Shown: positions 8,248 through 18,614, numbered from the stretch's first letter. The stretch: DNA of 36,602 nt from an uncultured Sutterellaceae bacterium (GCA_902797695.1 CADBTW010000032.1:1-36602), one strand, 5' to 3'. Notes: generated by a model from the sequence alone, not told the origin. Numbers and translations are program-made.

Positions 8248-9420
8248 ATGACGAAGACCATCAACATTCTCGGTGCCACAGGCTCTATCGGGCGGAGCGC
8301 CCTTGACGTCATTTCGCGCCAGGGAGGCGAGTGGCGCGTGGGGACGGTCGTCTCGGGGAGCAGGGCGGAGGCGCTCGCGGACGCGGCCGCCGGTTCGGGC
8401 GCCGAGTGCGCCGTGATTGCGGACAAGTCCCAGTACCCGGCGCTTCGCCGGGCGCTGAAGGAGCGGGGTCTTTCCACCCGTGCCGAGGCGGGAACTGACG
8501 CCTGTGCCGCTGCGGCGGGAGACCGCGCTGCGGACGCCGTGCTCCTCGCAGCGTCAGGAGCTGCGGGCCTTCCGCAGGCGTTCGCCGCTGCCGAATCCGG
8601 CCGCCGGATGCTTCTCGCGAACAAGGAGAGCGTCGTCTGCGGGGGCGCGGTCCTCCGGGACGCCGTGAGGCGGGGCGGGGCGACGGTCCTCCCTGTCGAC
8701 TCCGAGCACTCGGCGATCTTCCAGTCGTTCGCCGCGGCTACCCCGGGGCAGCGGGAGTCCGCCGTCATTTGGCTCACCTGTTCCGGCGGCCCCTTCAGGA
8801 CCCGGAAGGACCTTTCCAGTGTCACGATCGCCGAGGCGAGCACGCATCCGAAGTGGAAGATGGGCCGGAAGATCACGGTCGACTCCGCGACCCTCATGAA
8901 CAAGGGGCTCGAGGTGATCGAGGCGCGCTGGCTTTTCGACGTGCCGCCTGAGCGGATCAGGGTCGTCATCCACCCGCAGAGCGTCATTCATTCCGCCGTG
9001 GCCTACCGGGACGGCGCCGTGATCGCGGAGCTCGGGATGCCTGACATGAGGACCCCGATCGCGGTGGCGCTCGCGTGGCCCGAGAGGACCGAGTCGGGCG
9101 CGGCGCCGCTCTACTTCACGACGCTCCCGCCGCTCACGTTCGAGGCGCCCGACACGGCGCGCTTTCCGCAGCTCGGCATGGCCTACGAAGCGCTGAAGGC
9201 GGGCGGAAGCGCCTCCATCACGCTTAACGCCGCGAACGAGGTGGCGGTCGCCGCGTTCCTCGCCGGCCGCATTCCCTTCCTCGGCATACCGCGGGTCTGT
9301 CGGGAGGCGCTCGACCGGGTTGAGTCCACTCCTGTGTCGACGCTCGGCGAAATCCTCGAAGCGGACCGGGCGGCCCGCCGCGCGGCAGAAGGGATCATCA
9401 GCCGGGCGTACCCCGTCTGA
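8248..9420 (+). CDS. dxr: 1-deoxy-D-xylulose 5-phosphate reductoisomerase
   Basis: Second enzyme of the MEP isoprenoid pathway: NADPH-dependent rearrangement and reduction of DXP to MEP. At 390 residues it is of family length. Visible are the NADPH loop GATGSIG (9-15), LLANKES, the substrate and metal-binding VDSEHSA, TCSGGPF, HPKWKMGRKITVDSATLMNK and the late LNAANEVAVAAFL segment. It sits upstream of rseP-bamA as in most Betaproteobacteria, supplying precursors to the UppS pathway encoded earlier. The start has AAGGCA upstream. Confidence 0.97.
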   Translation: MTKTINILGATGSIGRSALDVISRQGGEWRVGTVVSGSRAEALADAAAGSGAECAVIADKSQYPALRRALKERGLSTRAEAGTDACAAAAGDRAADAVLLAASGAAGLPQAFAAAESGRRMLLANKESVVCGGAVLRDAVRRGGATVLPVDSEHSAIFQSFAAATPGQRESAVIWLTCSGGPFRTRKDLSSVTIAEASTHPKWKMGRKITVDSATLMNKGLEVIEARWLFDVPPERIRVVIHPQSVIHSAVAYRDGAVIAELGMPDMRTPIAVALAWPERTESGAAPLYFTTLPPLTFEAPDTARFPQLGMAYEALKAGGSASITLNAANEVAVAAFLAGRIPFLGIPRVCREALDRVESTPVSTLGEILEADRAARRAAEGIISRAYPV

Positions 9421-9452
9421 TTCCCGGGTTTCCACCCTCCGGAGCCACACCC

Positions 9453-10820
9453 TTGAGCATCCTCGTCACGATCCTCGCCTTCACGGCGTCCCTCCAGCTC
9501 CTCGTCCTCATCCACGAGGGCGGGCACTTCGCGGCCGCCCGTTTCTGCGGCGTGCGGGTCCTGCGGTTCTCGGTCGGCTTCGGGCCGATTCTCTGGAGCT
9601 TCCGCGGGAAAAGCGGCACCGAGTACGCGCTTTCCCTCCTTCCGCTCGGTGGCTACGTGAAGATGCTCGACAGCCGCGACCCGGGGCTCGCCGAGGAGAG
9701 CGGCCGCAGCCCCCAGGACGACTTCAACCGCAAGAAGCTCTGGCAGCGCGCGCTGATCGTCTTCGCGGGCCCCTTCATGAACCTCGTCCTTGCCGTCCTC
9801 ATCTACTGGGGAATCGGCCTCTACGGGACATTCGACCTTTCCTCCCGCGTTTCGGCCCCCGCGGCCGGGACTCCGGCGGCCGCGGCAGGGGTGAAGGGCG
9901 GCGACTACGTGATCGAGATCGGGGGCGAGGACGTGAAGACCTTCACGGACCTGCAGATGAAGCTTCTCCGGGCCGCGGGCACCGAGTCGACGATCAGCGT
10001 GCGGGAGAAGGACGATCCTGATGGCAGGAACGCCGTCCGCTACAGGATCGACCTCCGGTCGCTCGGGTTCGAAGAGGACCCCGCGAAGGCGAAGCCGCTT
10101 GAAAAGGCGGGACTGCTCCCCTGGCAGGGGCCGCTCATGATCGAGGAGGTGATCTCCGGGTCCGCCGCTGAATCCGCGGGCCTCATGAAGGGCGACGAGG
10201 TGACGATGGTGGACGGGAAGCCCGCCCGGGGCGCGGTCGGTTTCGTGAAGGAGCTCCGCTCGAAGCCTGGGGAAACGGTCTCGATCACCGTGAAGAGGGA
10301 CGGGGCCGTGAGGACGGTGTCGCTCGCGGTGCCCGAAGCGAAGGACGAGCGGACAGGGGAGAGGATCGGCCGGATCGGCGTGAGGATCTCGGGGCTTCCG
10401 GACGTGATCCGCGTCCGGCTCGGGCCGCTTGACGCGCTCGGCTCCGGCTTATCGAAGCTCCGCGACACGGCCATCCTCACGCTTCGCGTGATGGGGAAGA
10501 TGATCGTGGGCGAAGCCTCGGTGAAGAACCTTTCCGGTCCGGTCGCGATTGCGGACTACGCTGGCCAGGCGGCGAGCGTCGGGCTCGTGCCCTTCCTCTC
10601 CTTCACCGCGATGATGTCGATCAGCCTCGGAATCCTCAACCTCCTGCCGATCCCCGTGCTTGACGGCGGCTACCTCGCGGCCTACGCCTACGAGCTCGTC
10701 ACGCGGCGGCGCCCGTCCGAGGCCGTGGTCGGCCTCGCGCAGCGGGCGGGGCTCGCGCTGATCCTCCTCATCACGGTCGTCGCCCTCGTGAACGACATCA
10801 CGAGGCTTGCAGGCGGTTAG
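9453..10820 (+). CDS. rseP: RseP-type site-2 intramembrane zinc metalloprotease
   Basis: Cleaves anti-sigma-E factor RseA in the membrane after DegS, and clears signal-peptide remnants. The zinc site LIHEGGHF is in the first transmembrane helix (His21, Glu22, His25), and the third ligand motif NLLPIPVLDGG lies near residue 405. Two PDZ domains are visible, one beginning around PAAGTPAAAAGVKGGD and one around SGSAAESAGLMKGDE. Start is TTG at 9453, with CCGGAG 10 bases upstream; no closer ATG exists. Immediately upstream of bamA, the standard arrangement. Confidence 0.96.
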   Translation: MSILVTILAFTASLQLLVLIHEGGHFAAARFCGVRVLRFSVGFGPILWSFRGKSGTEYALSLLPLGGYVKMLDSRDPGLAEESGRSPQDDFNRKKLWQRALIVFAGPFMNLVLAVLIYWGIGLYGTFDLSSRVSAPAAGTPAAAAGVKGGDYVIEIGGEDVKTFTDLQMKLLRAAGTESTISVREKDDPDGRNAVRYRIDLRSLGFEEDPAKAKPLEKAGLLPWQGPLMIEEVISGSAAESAGLMKGDEVTMVDGKPARGAVGFVKELRSKPGETVSITVKRDGAVRTVSLAVPEAKDERTGERIGRIGVRISGLPDVIRVRLGPLDALGSGLSKLRDTAILTLRVMGKMIVGEASVKNLSGPVAIADYAGQAASVGLVPFLSFTAMMSISLGILNLLPIPVLDGGYLAAYAYELVTRRRPSEAVVGLAQRAGLALILLITVVALVNDITRLAGG

Positions 10821-10946
10821 AATAAAGCGACTTTTTGCTCAAACAGCCTTTAAGCTGACCGGAGCCCGGCCCGTCGGGACGGGGGCTGCCCGTCCACGGC
10901 AGCGCCTCCGGATCTGGCGCAGGAGCTTACTGGCGGAACAAGACTC

Positions 10947-13280
10947 ATGAGATCGAAGACATTTACCCTGAAGGCCGCTGCAGCGGCAATCCTTGCCGCG
11001 TTTTCCATCGCGGCGGCGGCCCAGCAGTTCACCATCAAGGATATCCGGATCGAAGGCATTGCAAGGACCGAGCCCGGCACGGTCTTCTCCCACCTGCCGT
11101 TCCGCGTGGGTGACGAGTACACCGCGCAGAAGGGCGCACAGGCGATCCGCTCCCTCTACCAGTCGGGACTTTTCCGCGACGTGAACCTTGAGCAGGACGG
11201 CGACGTCGTGGTGATCCGGATCACGGAGCGCCCTGCCGTCGCGACGATCACGACGAACGGCATCAAGGCCTTCGACAAGGACGAGATCGAGAAGGCCCTG
11301 AAGGCGGCTGGACTCGCCGAAGGCCGCATCTTCAACTCGGCGACCCTCGACCGGGCGACCCAGGAACTGCGGCGCCAGTACCTCGCGAAGGGGAACTACG
11401 GGGTCGAGGTGACGTCCAACGTTTCGCCTCTCGAGCGTAACCGCGTCCGCGTGTCGATCAACGTCGACGAGGGCAGCGCCTCCTCCATCAAGCAGATCCA
11501 CTTCACCGGCCTCAAGGCGGCCGACGAGGACGACCTTCGGGACGTGATGCAGCTCTCGACCCCGGGCTGGTTCACCTGGTACACGAAGCGCGACCAGTAT
11601 TCGCGCGAGAAGCTCGCGGGCGACCTCGAAAGCATCCGCTCCTGGTACCTGAACCGCGGCTACCTCGACTACCGGCTCGACTCGGTACAGGTGACGATCG
11701 CTCCGAACAAGGAGGACGTCTTCATCTCGATCAACATCCACGAGGGCGAGCCCTACAAGGTGAAGTCCGTGAAGGTCGAGGGCGAGCAGCTCGGGCTTGA
11801 TAAGGAGCTTGCCGCGCTCCTCGTCCCCGTGAAGGTCGGGTCGACCTACAACGCGGAGACCGTGAACACGGTTTCCTCGTCGCTTAAGGAGAAGCTTTCG
11901 ACGCTCGGCTACGCCTTCGCGAGCGCGAACCCGAACCCGGTCACCGACAAGGACTTCCACACGGTAGACATCATCTACACGGTCGACCCGGGCCGCCGCG
12001 CCTATGTCCGGAACGTGGTCGTCACCGGCAACACCCGGACCCGCGACGAAGTGGTCCGCCGCGAGGTCCGCCAGTACGAGGCCTCGTGGTTCGACTCCGA
12101 CAAGGTGAAGCTTTCGCGCGACCGCATCGACCGCCTCGGGTTCTTCGACGAAGTGACGGCGGAACCCGTGCCGGTTCCGGGAACCCGCGATCAGGTCGAC
12201 CTGAAGGTGCACGTGAAGGAGCGCCCGACCGGTTCCATCACGCTCGGCGCGGGCCTCTCCTCCTCTGACGGCGTCATCGTTTCGGCCGGCATTTCGCAGA
12301 ACAACATCTTCGGCACCGGGAACTCCGCCTCGGTCGAGGCGAGCAATTCGGACTCGAGCCGCACGTACGCGATCTCGCTCACACAGCCCTACATCACGCC
12401 TGAGGGAATTTCGCGCTCGATCGAGCTCTATGACCGCAAGGTCGACCTCGACGACCTCGATGTCGCGAACGTCCAGTACGAGACGCTTGGCGCCTCTCTC
12501 TCCTACGGCATCCCGGTGACGGAGCTTGACCGCATCTATGTCGGCGCGAAGGCTGAGCAGACCGAGGTGACGCTCCGCGGGACGCGCGGGGACGAGAACG
12601 CGTCTCCCGAGCGCTACTGGGACTATGTCGACAACTTCGGCCAGAAGCCGAAGAGCGTCGCCGCGACCTTCGGCTGGTCGCGCGACTCCCGCGACAACGC
12701 GCTCGCCCCGAACAAGGGCCGCTACCAGCGCTTGAACGCCGAAATCACGTTCCCGGTGCTCGACCTCCGGTACTACAAGGTGAACTACCAGTTCCAGCAG
12801 TACTGGCCGCTCACGAAGCGGATCACCTTCGCCTTCAATACGGAGCTCGGCTATGCGGGATCCTACGGCGACAAGGAGTACCCGTTCTTCAAGAACTTCT
12901 ACGGCGGCGGCATCGGCTCGGTCCGCGGTTTCGAATCCTCGTCTCTCGGCCCGCGCGACACGAACGGCGACAACCTCGGCGGCCAGAAGATCTTCGACTT
13001 CTCGGCCGAGCTCTACCTGCCGCTTCCAGGCGCCGACCGCACGCTCCGCATGTTCGGGTTCCTCGACGGCGGCTGGGTCTGGGGCAAGGGCGGTTCGAGG
13101 TACTACGGCGGGACCGACACTTCGAACATCAGCCTTGGCGACCTTCGGTACTCGGTCGGCCTTGGCGTCGCCTGGATCTCGCCGCTCGGGCCGCTCAAGT
13201 TCTCGCTTGCCGCGCCTCTTAACGACAAGAAGGGAGACGACCTGCAGCGCTTCCAGTTCCAGATCGGCACGAGCTTCTAA
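10947..13280 (+). CDS. bamA: Outer-membrane protein assembly factor BamA (Omp85)
   Basis: Core of the BAM complex that folds and inserts beta-barrel proteins into the outer membrane. The 777-residue protein has a signal peptide (hydrophobic AAAAAILAAFSIAAAAQ at residues 10-26), five POTRA repeats to about residue 420 (first begins FTIKDIRIEGIARTEPGTVF), and a C-terminal 16-strand barrel. The lid-loop motif VRGFESSSLGP is intact and the protein ends in a C-terminal Phe (GTSF). The 126-base rseP-bamA gap contains no clear promoter. Skp follows, so chaperone and insertase are made together. Confidence 0.98.
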   Translation: MRSKTFTLKAAAAAILAAFSIAAAAQQFTIKDIRIEGIARTEPGTVFSHLPFRVGDEYTAQKGAQAIRSLYQSGLFRDVNLEQDGDVVVIRITERPAVATITTNGIKAFDKDEIEKALKAAGLAEGRIFNSATLDRATQELRRQYLAKGNYGVEVTSNVSPLERNRVRVSINVDEGSASSIKQIHFTGLKAADEDDLRDVMQLSTPGWFTWYTKRDQYSREKLAGDLESIRSWYLNRGYLDYRLDSVQVTIAPNKEDVFISINIHEGEPYKVKSVKVEGEQLGLDKELAALLVPVKVGSTYNAETVNTVSSSLKEKLSTLGYAFASANPNPVTDKDFHTVDIIYTVDPGRRAYVRNVVVTGNTRTRDEVVRREVRQYEASWFDSDKVKLSRDRIDRLGFFDEVTAEPVPVPGTRDQVDLKVHVKERPTGSITLGAGLSSSDGVIVSAGISQNNIFGTGNSASVEASNSDSSRTYAISLTQPYITPEGISRSIELYDRKVDLDDLDVANVQYETLGASLSYGIPVTELDRIYVGAKAEQTEVTLRGTRGDENASPERYWDYVDNFGQKPKSVAATFGWSRDSRDNALAPNKGRYQRLNAEITFPVLDLRYYKVNYQFQQYWPLTKRITFAFNTELGYAGSYGDKEYPFFKNFYGGGIGSVRGFESSSLGPRDTNGDNLGGQKIFDFSAELYLPLPGADRTLRMFGFLDGGWVWGKGGSRYYGGTDTSNISLGDLRYSVGLGVAWISPLGPLKFSLAAPLNDKKGDDLQRFQFQIGTSF

Positions 13281-13380
13281 CGGCTCCCCGAAACGCTTAA
13301 TATGCATGCATTCGTTCCCGGGCAGGGCCGCATCGGCTGTAGAGCCCCCCGGGAGATTCTGATGGAAAAGGTTTGAAGCT

Positions 13381-13905
13381 ATGAATAGGAATGTTTTCTT
13401 GCGCGCGGCTGTTGCCGCCGCGGCCACCGCGGCGGTGGCGGCTTCGGGCGCGGCATTTGCCGCTCCCGCGACCGAGGCGGCGCCGAGGATCGGCGTCGTG
13501 AGCCTCGAGCGGATCCTGCACGACTCTGCCCCCGCGAAGGCGGCGCTTGAGAAGCTGCAGAAGGAATTCGCCCGCCGCCAGGCGGACATCGAGAAGCAGC
13601 AGGCTGCCTTCAAGACCCGGGCCGAGAACTTCCGCAAGAACGGCCCGGCGATGAGCCAGACGCAGCGGCTCTCCGAGCAGCGCGACCTCGCCGAGGAAGA
13701 GCGTTCGCTCGCCCGCGCCGAGCGCGCCTTCCGGGAAGAGCGTGCGCAGCGCCAGAACGAGGAGATCCAGATCGTCATCGCCCGCGCGAATCAGGTGATC
13801 CAGGACATCGCCCGCAAGGAGAACTACGACCTGATCGTCCAGGAGGCGGTCTACGCGAGCCCCCGGGTCGACATCACCTCGAAGGTCCTGAAGGCCCTGA
13901 AGTAG
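13381..13905 (+). CDS. skp: Periplasmic chaperone Skp/OmpH
   Basis: Trimeric jellyfish-shaped chaperone that carries unfolded outer-membrane proteins through the periplasm to BamA. The 174-residue precursor has a signal peptide cleaved near AAFA-APATEA (about residue 28), then IGVVSLERILHDSAPAKAA and a long charged helical hairpin (coiled-coil tentacles, about 50-130) typical of OmpH proteins, ending in a return beta segment with YDLIVQEAVYASPRVDITSKVLKAL. Placed between bamA and lpxD as in most Proteobacteria. Confidence 0.94.
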   Translation: MNRNVFLRAAVAAAATAAVAASGAAFAAPATEAAPRIGVVSLERILHDSAPAKAALEKLQKEFARRQADIEKQQAAFKTRAENFRKNGPAMSQTQRLSEQRDLAEEERSLARAERAFREERAQRQNEEIQIVIARANQVIQDIARKENYDLIVQEAVYASPRVDITSKVLKALK

Positions 13906-14093
13906 CAGGGGGGAACTCCGTGCGGGAGAGGCCTTGACTTGAGGCTTCTTCCGCTTTTTCCGGAACCCATGGCGCGGGGAAGGCGCCGCATATCCTTCCC
14001 ACGCGGCAGCAAGCGCCGCCCTTTTGCCGGGATTCCTCTTCCCGGCGTGTCCCACCGGCCGGCAACCGGCCTTCCTGACGGAGAATCCTGATC

Positions 14094-15191
14094 GTGAGTG
14101 GAGCCTCTTATCTTATTTCTGACCTGATCAGCGGCGTTCTGGAGCTTTCCCGCGGGAGGCTTCCCGCCGAGGCCCGGTGCGGGGCGGAGTCGCTTCGCGT
14201 CACGTCGTTCGCTCCGCTCGCCGAGGCGGAAGGGGAGAACCTCGCGTTCCTCTCGAACGCGAAGGCGCTGAGGGAAGCCGCCGTGACCCGTGCCGGCGCC
14301 ATCGTGATCCGAGAGCAGGAGCTCTCCGCGATCCCCGAGCTCGCCGGCCGCCCCGTCGTTGTCACGCCGAACCCCTACGCGTGGTTCGCCTGGGCGTCCC
14401 AGATCATGGAGGGCGGGATCCTCCCCGACCCGGTCCCGGGCGTCGACCCGAGGGCGGTCGTGGAGGAGGGCGCTTCCGTTGATCCCACGGCCCGGATCGA
14501 AGCGGGTGCGGTGGTCGAGGCGGGCGCCGTGGTCGGGGCCTTCGCCTGGATCGGGAAGAACGCCTTCGTCGGGCACGACGCCGTGATCGGAAGCCGCGTG
14601 CGGATGTACGCGGGCGTGAAGGTTGGCGACCACTGCCGTATCGGCGACCGCACGATTCTCAACATGGGATGCGCGATCGGGGGCGAGGGCTTCGGGTTCG
14701 CGCCATTCCAGGGCGAATGGGTGAAGATTCCGCAGGTCGGGGCCGTCACGGTCGGTTGCGACTGCGAGATCGGCGCGAACACGACGATCGACCGCGGTGC
14801 GCTTGACGACACCGTGATCGGCGACGGCACGAAGATCGACGACCAGGTGCAGATCGGTCACAACTGCCGGATCGGCAGCCACTGCGTGCTCTGCGGCTGC
14901 GTCGGGATCGCGGGCTCCACCACGGTGGGCGACCACTGCGTGCTCGGCGGCGCCGCGATGGTGAACGGGCACATTTCGATTCCTGCGGGTTCCGTGGTCG
15001 GCCCCGCGACGCCTGTCCTCAGCTGGGGGAAGGAGCGCGACACCCTTGTCGGGTTCTACCCCTCGCAGAGCGAGAGGCAATTCAAGCGCACGGCCGCGAT
15101 GATCCTCAAGCTTGGGGACATGCGCCGCGCGCTCAAGGCACTTGAGCAGGAAGTGAAGGCTCTTAAGGCTTCCGGCCCGAGCGGTTCCTGA
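14094..15191 (+). CDS. lpxD: UDP-3-O-(3-hydroxyacyl)glucosamine N-acyltransferase
   Basis: Third step of lipid A synthesis: transfers a second 3-hydroxyacyl chain from ACP to UDP-3-O-acylglucosamine. The 365-residue protein has an N-terminal uridine-binding region (to about 105), then a left-handed beta-helix of hexapeptide repeats (I/V-G-x4), including the catalytic-His region [16 protein letters not shown], and a C-terminal helical tail for ACP contacts. Start is GTG at 14094, with GACGGAG about 10 bases upstream. The 188-base gap after skp shows only hairpin-prone GC-rich sequence, including GGCCGG-CAA-CCGGCC at 14057. Confidence 0.95.
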   Translation: MSGASYLISDLISGVLELSRGRLPAEARCGAESLRVTSFAPLAEAEGENLAFLSNAKALREAAVTRAGAIVIREQELSAIPELAGRPVVVTPNPYAWFAWASQIMEGGILPDPVPGVDPRAVVEEGASVDPTARIEAGAVVEAGAVVGAFAWIGKNAFVGHDAVIGSRVRMYAGVKVGDHCRIGDRTILNMGCAIGGEGFGFAPFQGEWVKIPQVGAVTVGCDCEIGANTTIDRGALDDTVIGDGTKIDDQVQIGHNCRIGSHCVLCGCVGIAGSTTVGDHCVLGGAAMVNGHISIPAGSVVGPATPVLSWGKERDTLVGFYPSQSERQFKRTAAMILKLGDMRRALKALEQEVKALKASGPSGS

Positions 15192-15277
15192 GTCCAGCGC
15201 CGGCGTGCCGCCGGCATTTCATTGGAGGGGCGGCTGACGTAGAGAGGACCTATTTCCCCCGGAGGTCGCCTGAGAAC

Positions 15278-15736
15278 ATGCAGACACTGAAGATCTACGA
15301 GATCATGAAGCTTCTCCCCCACCGGTTCCCCTTCCTTCTGGTGGACCGCGTGGAATCCGTGAGCGACGACCTTACCGAGATCGTCGCCTACAAGAACGTC
15401 ACGGCGAACGAGCCGCAGTTCACGGGGCACTTCCCCGGGGCTCCGGTGATGCCCGGCGTGCTGATCATCGAGGCGATGGCGCAGGCCTGCGGCGTTCTCG
15501 CGATGCTCCGGCTTCCCGAGGAGGAGAGGACTGACAAGAACAGCATCTACTATTTCGCAGGAATCGACCACGCGAGGTTCAAGCGCGTCGTGCTGCCGGG
15601 CGACAAGCTCACCTTCCACGGCAAGTACCTGAAGGACCGGATGGGCATTGCCTGGTTCGAAGGCACCGCGACCGTCGACGGCGAGCTCGCCTGCAAGGCG
15701 ACCCTCATGTGCGCGCGCCGTAAAATCCATGAATGA
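15278..15736 (+). CDS. fabZ: 3-hydroxyacyl-[ACP] dehydratase FabZ
   Basis: Dehydrates 3-hydroxyacyl-ACP in fatty-acid elongation and competes with LpxA/LpxD for the same substrate, which explains its place between lpxD and lpxA. The 152-residue hot-dog-fold protein has catalytic His51 in [12 protein letters not shown] and Glu65 in IIEAMAQA; the N-terminal [14 protein letters not shown] is also characteristic. A GGAGG ribosome-binding site lies about 12 bases before the ATG. Confidence 0.97.
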   Translation: MQTLKIYEIMKLLPHRFPFLLVDRVESVSDDLTEIVAYKNVTANEPQFTGHFPGAPVMPGVLIIEAMAQACGVLAMLRLPEEERTDKNSIYYFAGIDHARFKRVVLPGDKLTFHGKYLKDRMGIAWFEGTATVDGELACKATLMCARRKIHE

Positions 15737-15835
15737 AGGCGGCGGGATTGACGGCCTAAGGGAACTCATTCCCGGCAGCCGTCGAGGCTCGTCCTTCATC
15801 CCTGATGAAGTGAAACAAGAATAAAAGGGACAGGA

Positions 15836-16624
15836 ATGGCAAGAATTCATCCGTTGAGCGTTGTGGATCCTGCGGCGGAGATCGCGGACGATGTCGAAAT
15901 CGGCCCGTTTTGCGTTGTGGGCCCGAAAGTGAAGATCGGCCCGGGCTGTGTCCTGATCAGCCACGTCTGCGTCACCGGACGCACGACGATCGGCGCGAGG
16001 AACCGGTTCTTTCCGGGCTGCTGCATCGGCTGCCTCCCCCAGGACAAGAAGTATGCGGGCGAGGACACGGCGCTCGAAGTGGGTGACGACAATGTCGTGC
16101 GCGAAAACTGCACGATGTCGATCGGGACGGTCCAGGACCACGGCATCACGAAGGTCGGCTCCCGCGGCCTCTACATGGCGAACGCCCACGTGGCGCACGA
16201 CTGCCAGGTTGGGGACGACGTGATCCTCGCGAACAACGTCGGCCTCGCGGGCCACGTCCATGTCGCGGACTTCGCGATCATCGGCGGCCAGGCGGGCGTC
16301 CATCAGTTCGTCCACATCGGCGCCCACTCGATGGTGGGCGGGGGCTCGATGGTGATGCGCGACGTGCCGCCGTTCGTCATCTGCTCGGGCTACCCCGCGG
16401 AGCCCCACGGCCTCAACTCGATCGGCCTCAGGCGTCGCGGATTCACCGCCGCGCAGTTCATGGTTCTGAAGCACTGCTACCACGCGGTCTACCGCGAGAA
16501 CCTCACGGTCGCCGAGGCGAGCGACCGGATGAAGGCGCTCGAAGCGGAGCATCCTGAGGAGCGCGACCTGATCGAGCTCTTCCGAGTGAGCGTGGCGGAC
16601 AGCCCCCGCGGAATCATCCGCTAG
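15836..16624 (+). CDS. lpxA: Acyl-ACP--UDP-N-acetylglucosamine O-acyltransferase
   Basis: First step of lipid A synthesis. The 262-residue protein matches family length and has the left-handed beta-helix of hexad repeats followed by a C-terminal helical domain (GLNSIGLRRRGF...). The catalytic His is His121 in ANAHVAHDCQVG, and the GHVHVADFAIIGGQAGVHQF segment is diagnostic. AGGGACAGGA precedes the ATG. It is followed by a terminator-like hairpin before lpxB. Confidence 0.97.
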   Translation: MARIHPLSVVDPAAEIADDVEIGPFCVVGPKVKIGPGCVLISHVCVTGRTTIGARNRFFPGCCIGCLPQDKKYAGEDTALEVGDDNVVRENCTMSIGTVQDHGITKVGSRGLYMANAHVAHDCQVGDDVILANNVGLAGHVHVADFAIIGGQAGVHQFVHIGAHSMVGGGSMVMRDVPPFVICSGYPAEPHGLNSIGLRRRGFTAAQFMVLKHCYHAVYRENLTVAEASDRMKALEAEHPEERDLIELFRVSVADSPRGIIR

Positions 16625-16695
16625 CCATGCGCGGGGCGCCTTCGGCGGACGGACCGGGCAAAGCCCTTCCGCCCTCCGTCAGCCCCGAACCTTTC

Positions 16696-16731
16696 GCCGG
16701 CTCCTCGGGCAACACCCGGAGGCCGGCTTTT
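16696..16731 (+). terminator. Terminator-like hairpin between lpxA and lpxB
   Basis: GCCGGC arms (16696-16701 and 16722-16727) extend inward with bulges through CTC/GAG and GGG/CCC, and are followed directly by TTTTCTTC. It would reduce read-through within what is usually one operon. The remaining 16625-16762 sequence holds no recognised gene. Confidence 0.6.
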
Positions 16732-16762
16732 CTTCAACCTGGACCAGCCAAGGATCGCCGAA

Positions 16763-17959
16763 ATGGAAGGAAGCGAAGCAGTGTTCACGACGCCCGCAGC
16801 GGATCCCGCCCACCGGGCGGGCGCGATGTGGCTCGCGGGCGAAGCGAGCGGGGACGCGCTCGCGTCGCTCGTCCTCCCCGAGGTGAAGCGGAGGATGGGA
16901 GGCGCGCTCCAGTTCGGCATCGGAGGCGCAAAGATGCGCGAGGCGGGCCTCTCTGCCTGGAAGGACTCTTCTGCGATTTCGGTCCGCGGCTATGTCGAAG
17001 TGCTGAAAAAGCTCCCCGGGCTCGTCGCGCTCCGCTCCGAAGTGGTCCGGCGTGCGAAGGAAGTCGCTCCGAGGGTCTTCGTCGGGGTCGACGCGCCGGA
17101 CTTCAACCTCTGGATCGAGGAGAAGCTGCGGGTTTCCGGGATCCCCACCGTCCATTTTGTCAGCCCTTCCATCTGGGCGTGGCGCCCGGAGCGGATCCAC
17201 CAGATCAAGCGCGCCGTGAGCTGCATGCTCCTCGTCTTCCCGTTCGAGAAGAAGATCTACGACGCGGCGGGCATCGATTCGGTCTACGTCGGACACCCGA
17301 TGGCGTCCGGCATCCCGCTCGTCCCCGACACGGCGGGCGCGAGGTCGCGGCTCGGGGTTGCGGAGAAGGGCCCGGTCTTCGCGGTGCTTCCGGGCTCCCG
17401 CTTTGACGAGGTCCGCTGGAACGGACCGGCCTTTGTCGAGACGATGGAGCTCGTGCTGAAGGCGGAGCCCGATTCGCTCTTCCTCATTCCTGCGGCGGGC
17501 CCTGCGCGCCTGAAGCAGATCGACGCGATCCTCCGGGAGCATCCGAAGCCCGCCGCCCGCACGAGGCTCCTCGAAGGCCGAAGCCACGACGTGCTCGAAG
17601 CCTGCGACGCGACCCTCATCGCTTCCGGCACGGCGACGCTCGAAGCGGCGCTCTACAAGAAGCCGATGGTGGTCGGCTACCGGATGCCGGCGCTCTCCGC
17701 CCTCATCATGCTGAGGAAGGGAACGACCTCCTACGTGAGCCTCCCGAACATCCTCTGCGAGGACCGGGTGGTGCCGGAGTTCCTGCAGTACTTCGCGGAA
17801 CCCGAGTACATGGCCCGGAGCCTCCTCGACCAGCTCTCGCCCGCCCGGCGCGATAAGCTCGCGGCACGCTTCACCGAGCTCCACGAGAGCCTCATCCGGG
17901 ACACGCCCCGGCTCGCAGCCGAGGCGATCGAGCGGACAGCCCGCAGGGATCCGTCCTGA
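16763..17959 (+). CDS. lpxB: Lipid-A-disaccharide synthase
   Basis: Glycosyltransferase (GT19) joining UDP-2,3-diacylglucosamine and lipid X to form the lipid A disaccharide at the inner membrane. Motifs: LAGEASGD near residue 24, [34 protein letters not shown] near 213, and the C-terminal [20 protein letters not shown] donor-site region. Length 398, family-typical. An alternative GTG start at 16781 has a better placed GGAAGGAAG and would drop six residues. The TGA overlaps the rnhB ATG (ATGA), indicating coupling. Confidence 0.96.
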   Translation: MEGSEAVFTTPAADPAHRAGAMWLAGEASGDALASLVLPEVKRRMGGALQFGIGGAKMREAGLSAWKDSSAISVRGYVEVLKKLPGLVALRSEVVRRAKEVAPRVFVGVDAPDFNLWIEEKLRVSGIPTVHFVSPSIWAWRPERIHQIKRAVSCMLLVFPFEKKIYDAAGIDSVYVGHPMASGIPLVPDTAGARSRLGVAEKGPVFAVLPGSRFDEVRWNGPAFVETMELVLKAEPDSLFLIPAAGPARLKQIDAILREHPKPAARTRLLEGRSHDVLEACDATLIASGTATLEAALYKKPMVVGYRMPALSALIMLRKGTTSYVSLPNILCEDRVVPEFLQYFAEPEYMARSLLDQLSPARRDKLAARFTELHESLIRDTPRLAAEAIERTARRDPS

Positions 17960-18612
17960 TGACAGAAGAATCCTCTGACCAGCTCCTCCTCTTCCCCGAC
18001 TTCGACTTCGGTGGGGAGATCGTCGCAGGGATTGACGAAGCGGGCCGCGGCCCGCTCTGCGGCTCCGTCGTTGCGGCAGCGGTCGTCCTCGACCCCGAGC
18101 GTCCGATCGAGGGACTGCGGGATTCGAAGAAGCTGACGGAAGCGCAGCGCGAAGAGCTCGCCCCGGTGATCCGGGAGCAGGCGCTCGGCTGGGGGATCGG
18201 GGAATCGACGCCTGAGGAGATCGACCGGCTGGATATTCTCCAGGCGACGTTCCTCGCGATGCAGCGGGCCTTCGATATGCTCTCCGCCACCGTCCGCCCG
18301 ACGGTCGTCCTCGTCGACGGGAACCGCCTTCCGAGGCTCCCGTGCCCGGCGCAGGCGATCGTGAAGGGGGACGACCGGGTGAAGGCGATCTCCGCCGCCT
18401 CGATCCTCGCGAAGACCGCGCGCGACGCCGAGCTCCGGGAACTTGACCGGCTCTACCCCCAGTACGGCTTCGCCCGCCACAAGGGGTATGGAACCGCGGC
18501 GCACCTTGAGGCGATCAGGAAGTACGGCCTTATCCCCGGGGTTTACCGGAAGAGCTTCGAGCCGATCTCGGGGATCGTGGAAGGAAAGGGCGGGGAAGGG
18601 AAGGAATTTTGA
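17959..18612 (+). CDS. rnhB: Ribonuclease HII
   Basis: Manganese-dependent endonuclease that removes misincorporated ribonucleotides and RNA from RNA-DNA hybrids. The four acidic catalytic residues are visible: Asp26-Glu27 in [12 protein letters not shown], Asp120 in VLVDGN and Asp138 in [18 protein letters not shown]. 217 residues, normal length. Overlaps lpxB by the ATGA arrangement, as in many Betaproteobacteria. Confidence 0.97.
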   Translation: MTEESSDQLLLFPDFDFGGEIVAGIDEAGRGPLCGSVVAAAVVLDPERPIEGLRDSKKLTEAQREELAPVIREQALGWGIGESTPEEIDRLDILQATFLAMQRAFDMLSATVRPTVVLVDGNRLPRLPCPAQAIVKGDDRVKAISAASILAKTARDAELRELDRLYPQYGFARHKGYGTAAHLEAIRKYGLIPGVYRKSFEPISGIVEGKGGEGKEF

Positions 18613-18614
18613 AG

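Noticed and set aside
13302-13311. ATGCATGCAT palindrome upstream of skp
   Set aside because: Short, simple alternating palindrome without further support as a binding site.
10839-13778. 979-codon open frame on the minus strand opposite bamA and skp
   Set aside because: Codon bias of a GC-rich genome leaves long antisense frames. The translation is charged and repetitive with no domain, and bamA/skp on + are unmistakable.
13969-14091. 40-residue Arg-rich open frame between skp and lpxD
   Set aside because: No convincing ribosome-binding site, composition reflects GC-rich hairpin DNA, no recognisable feature.
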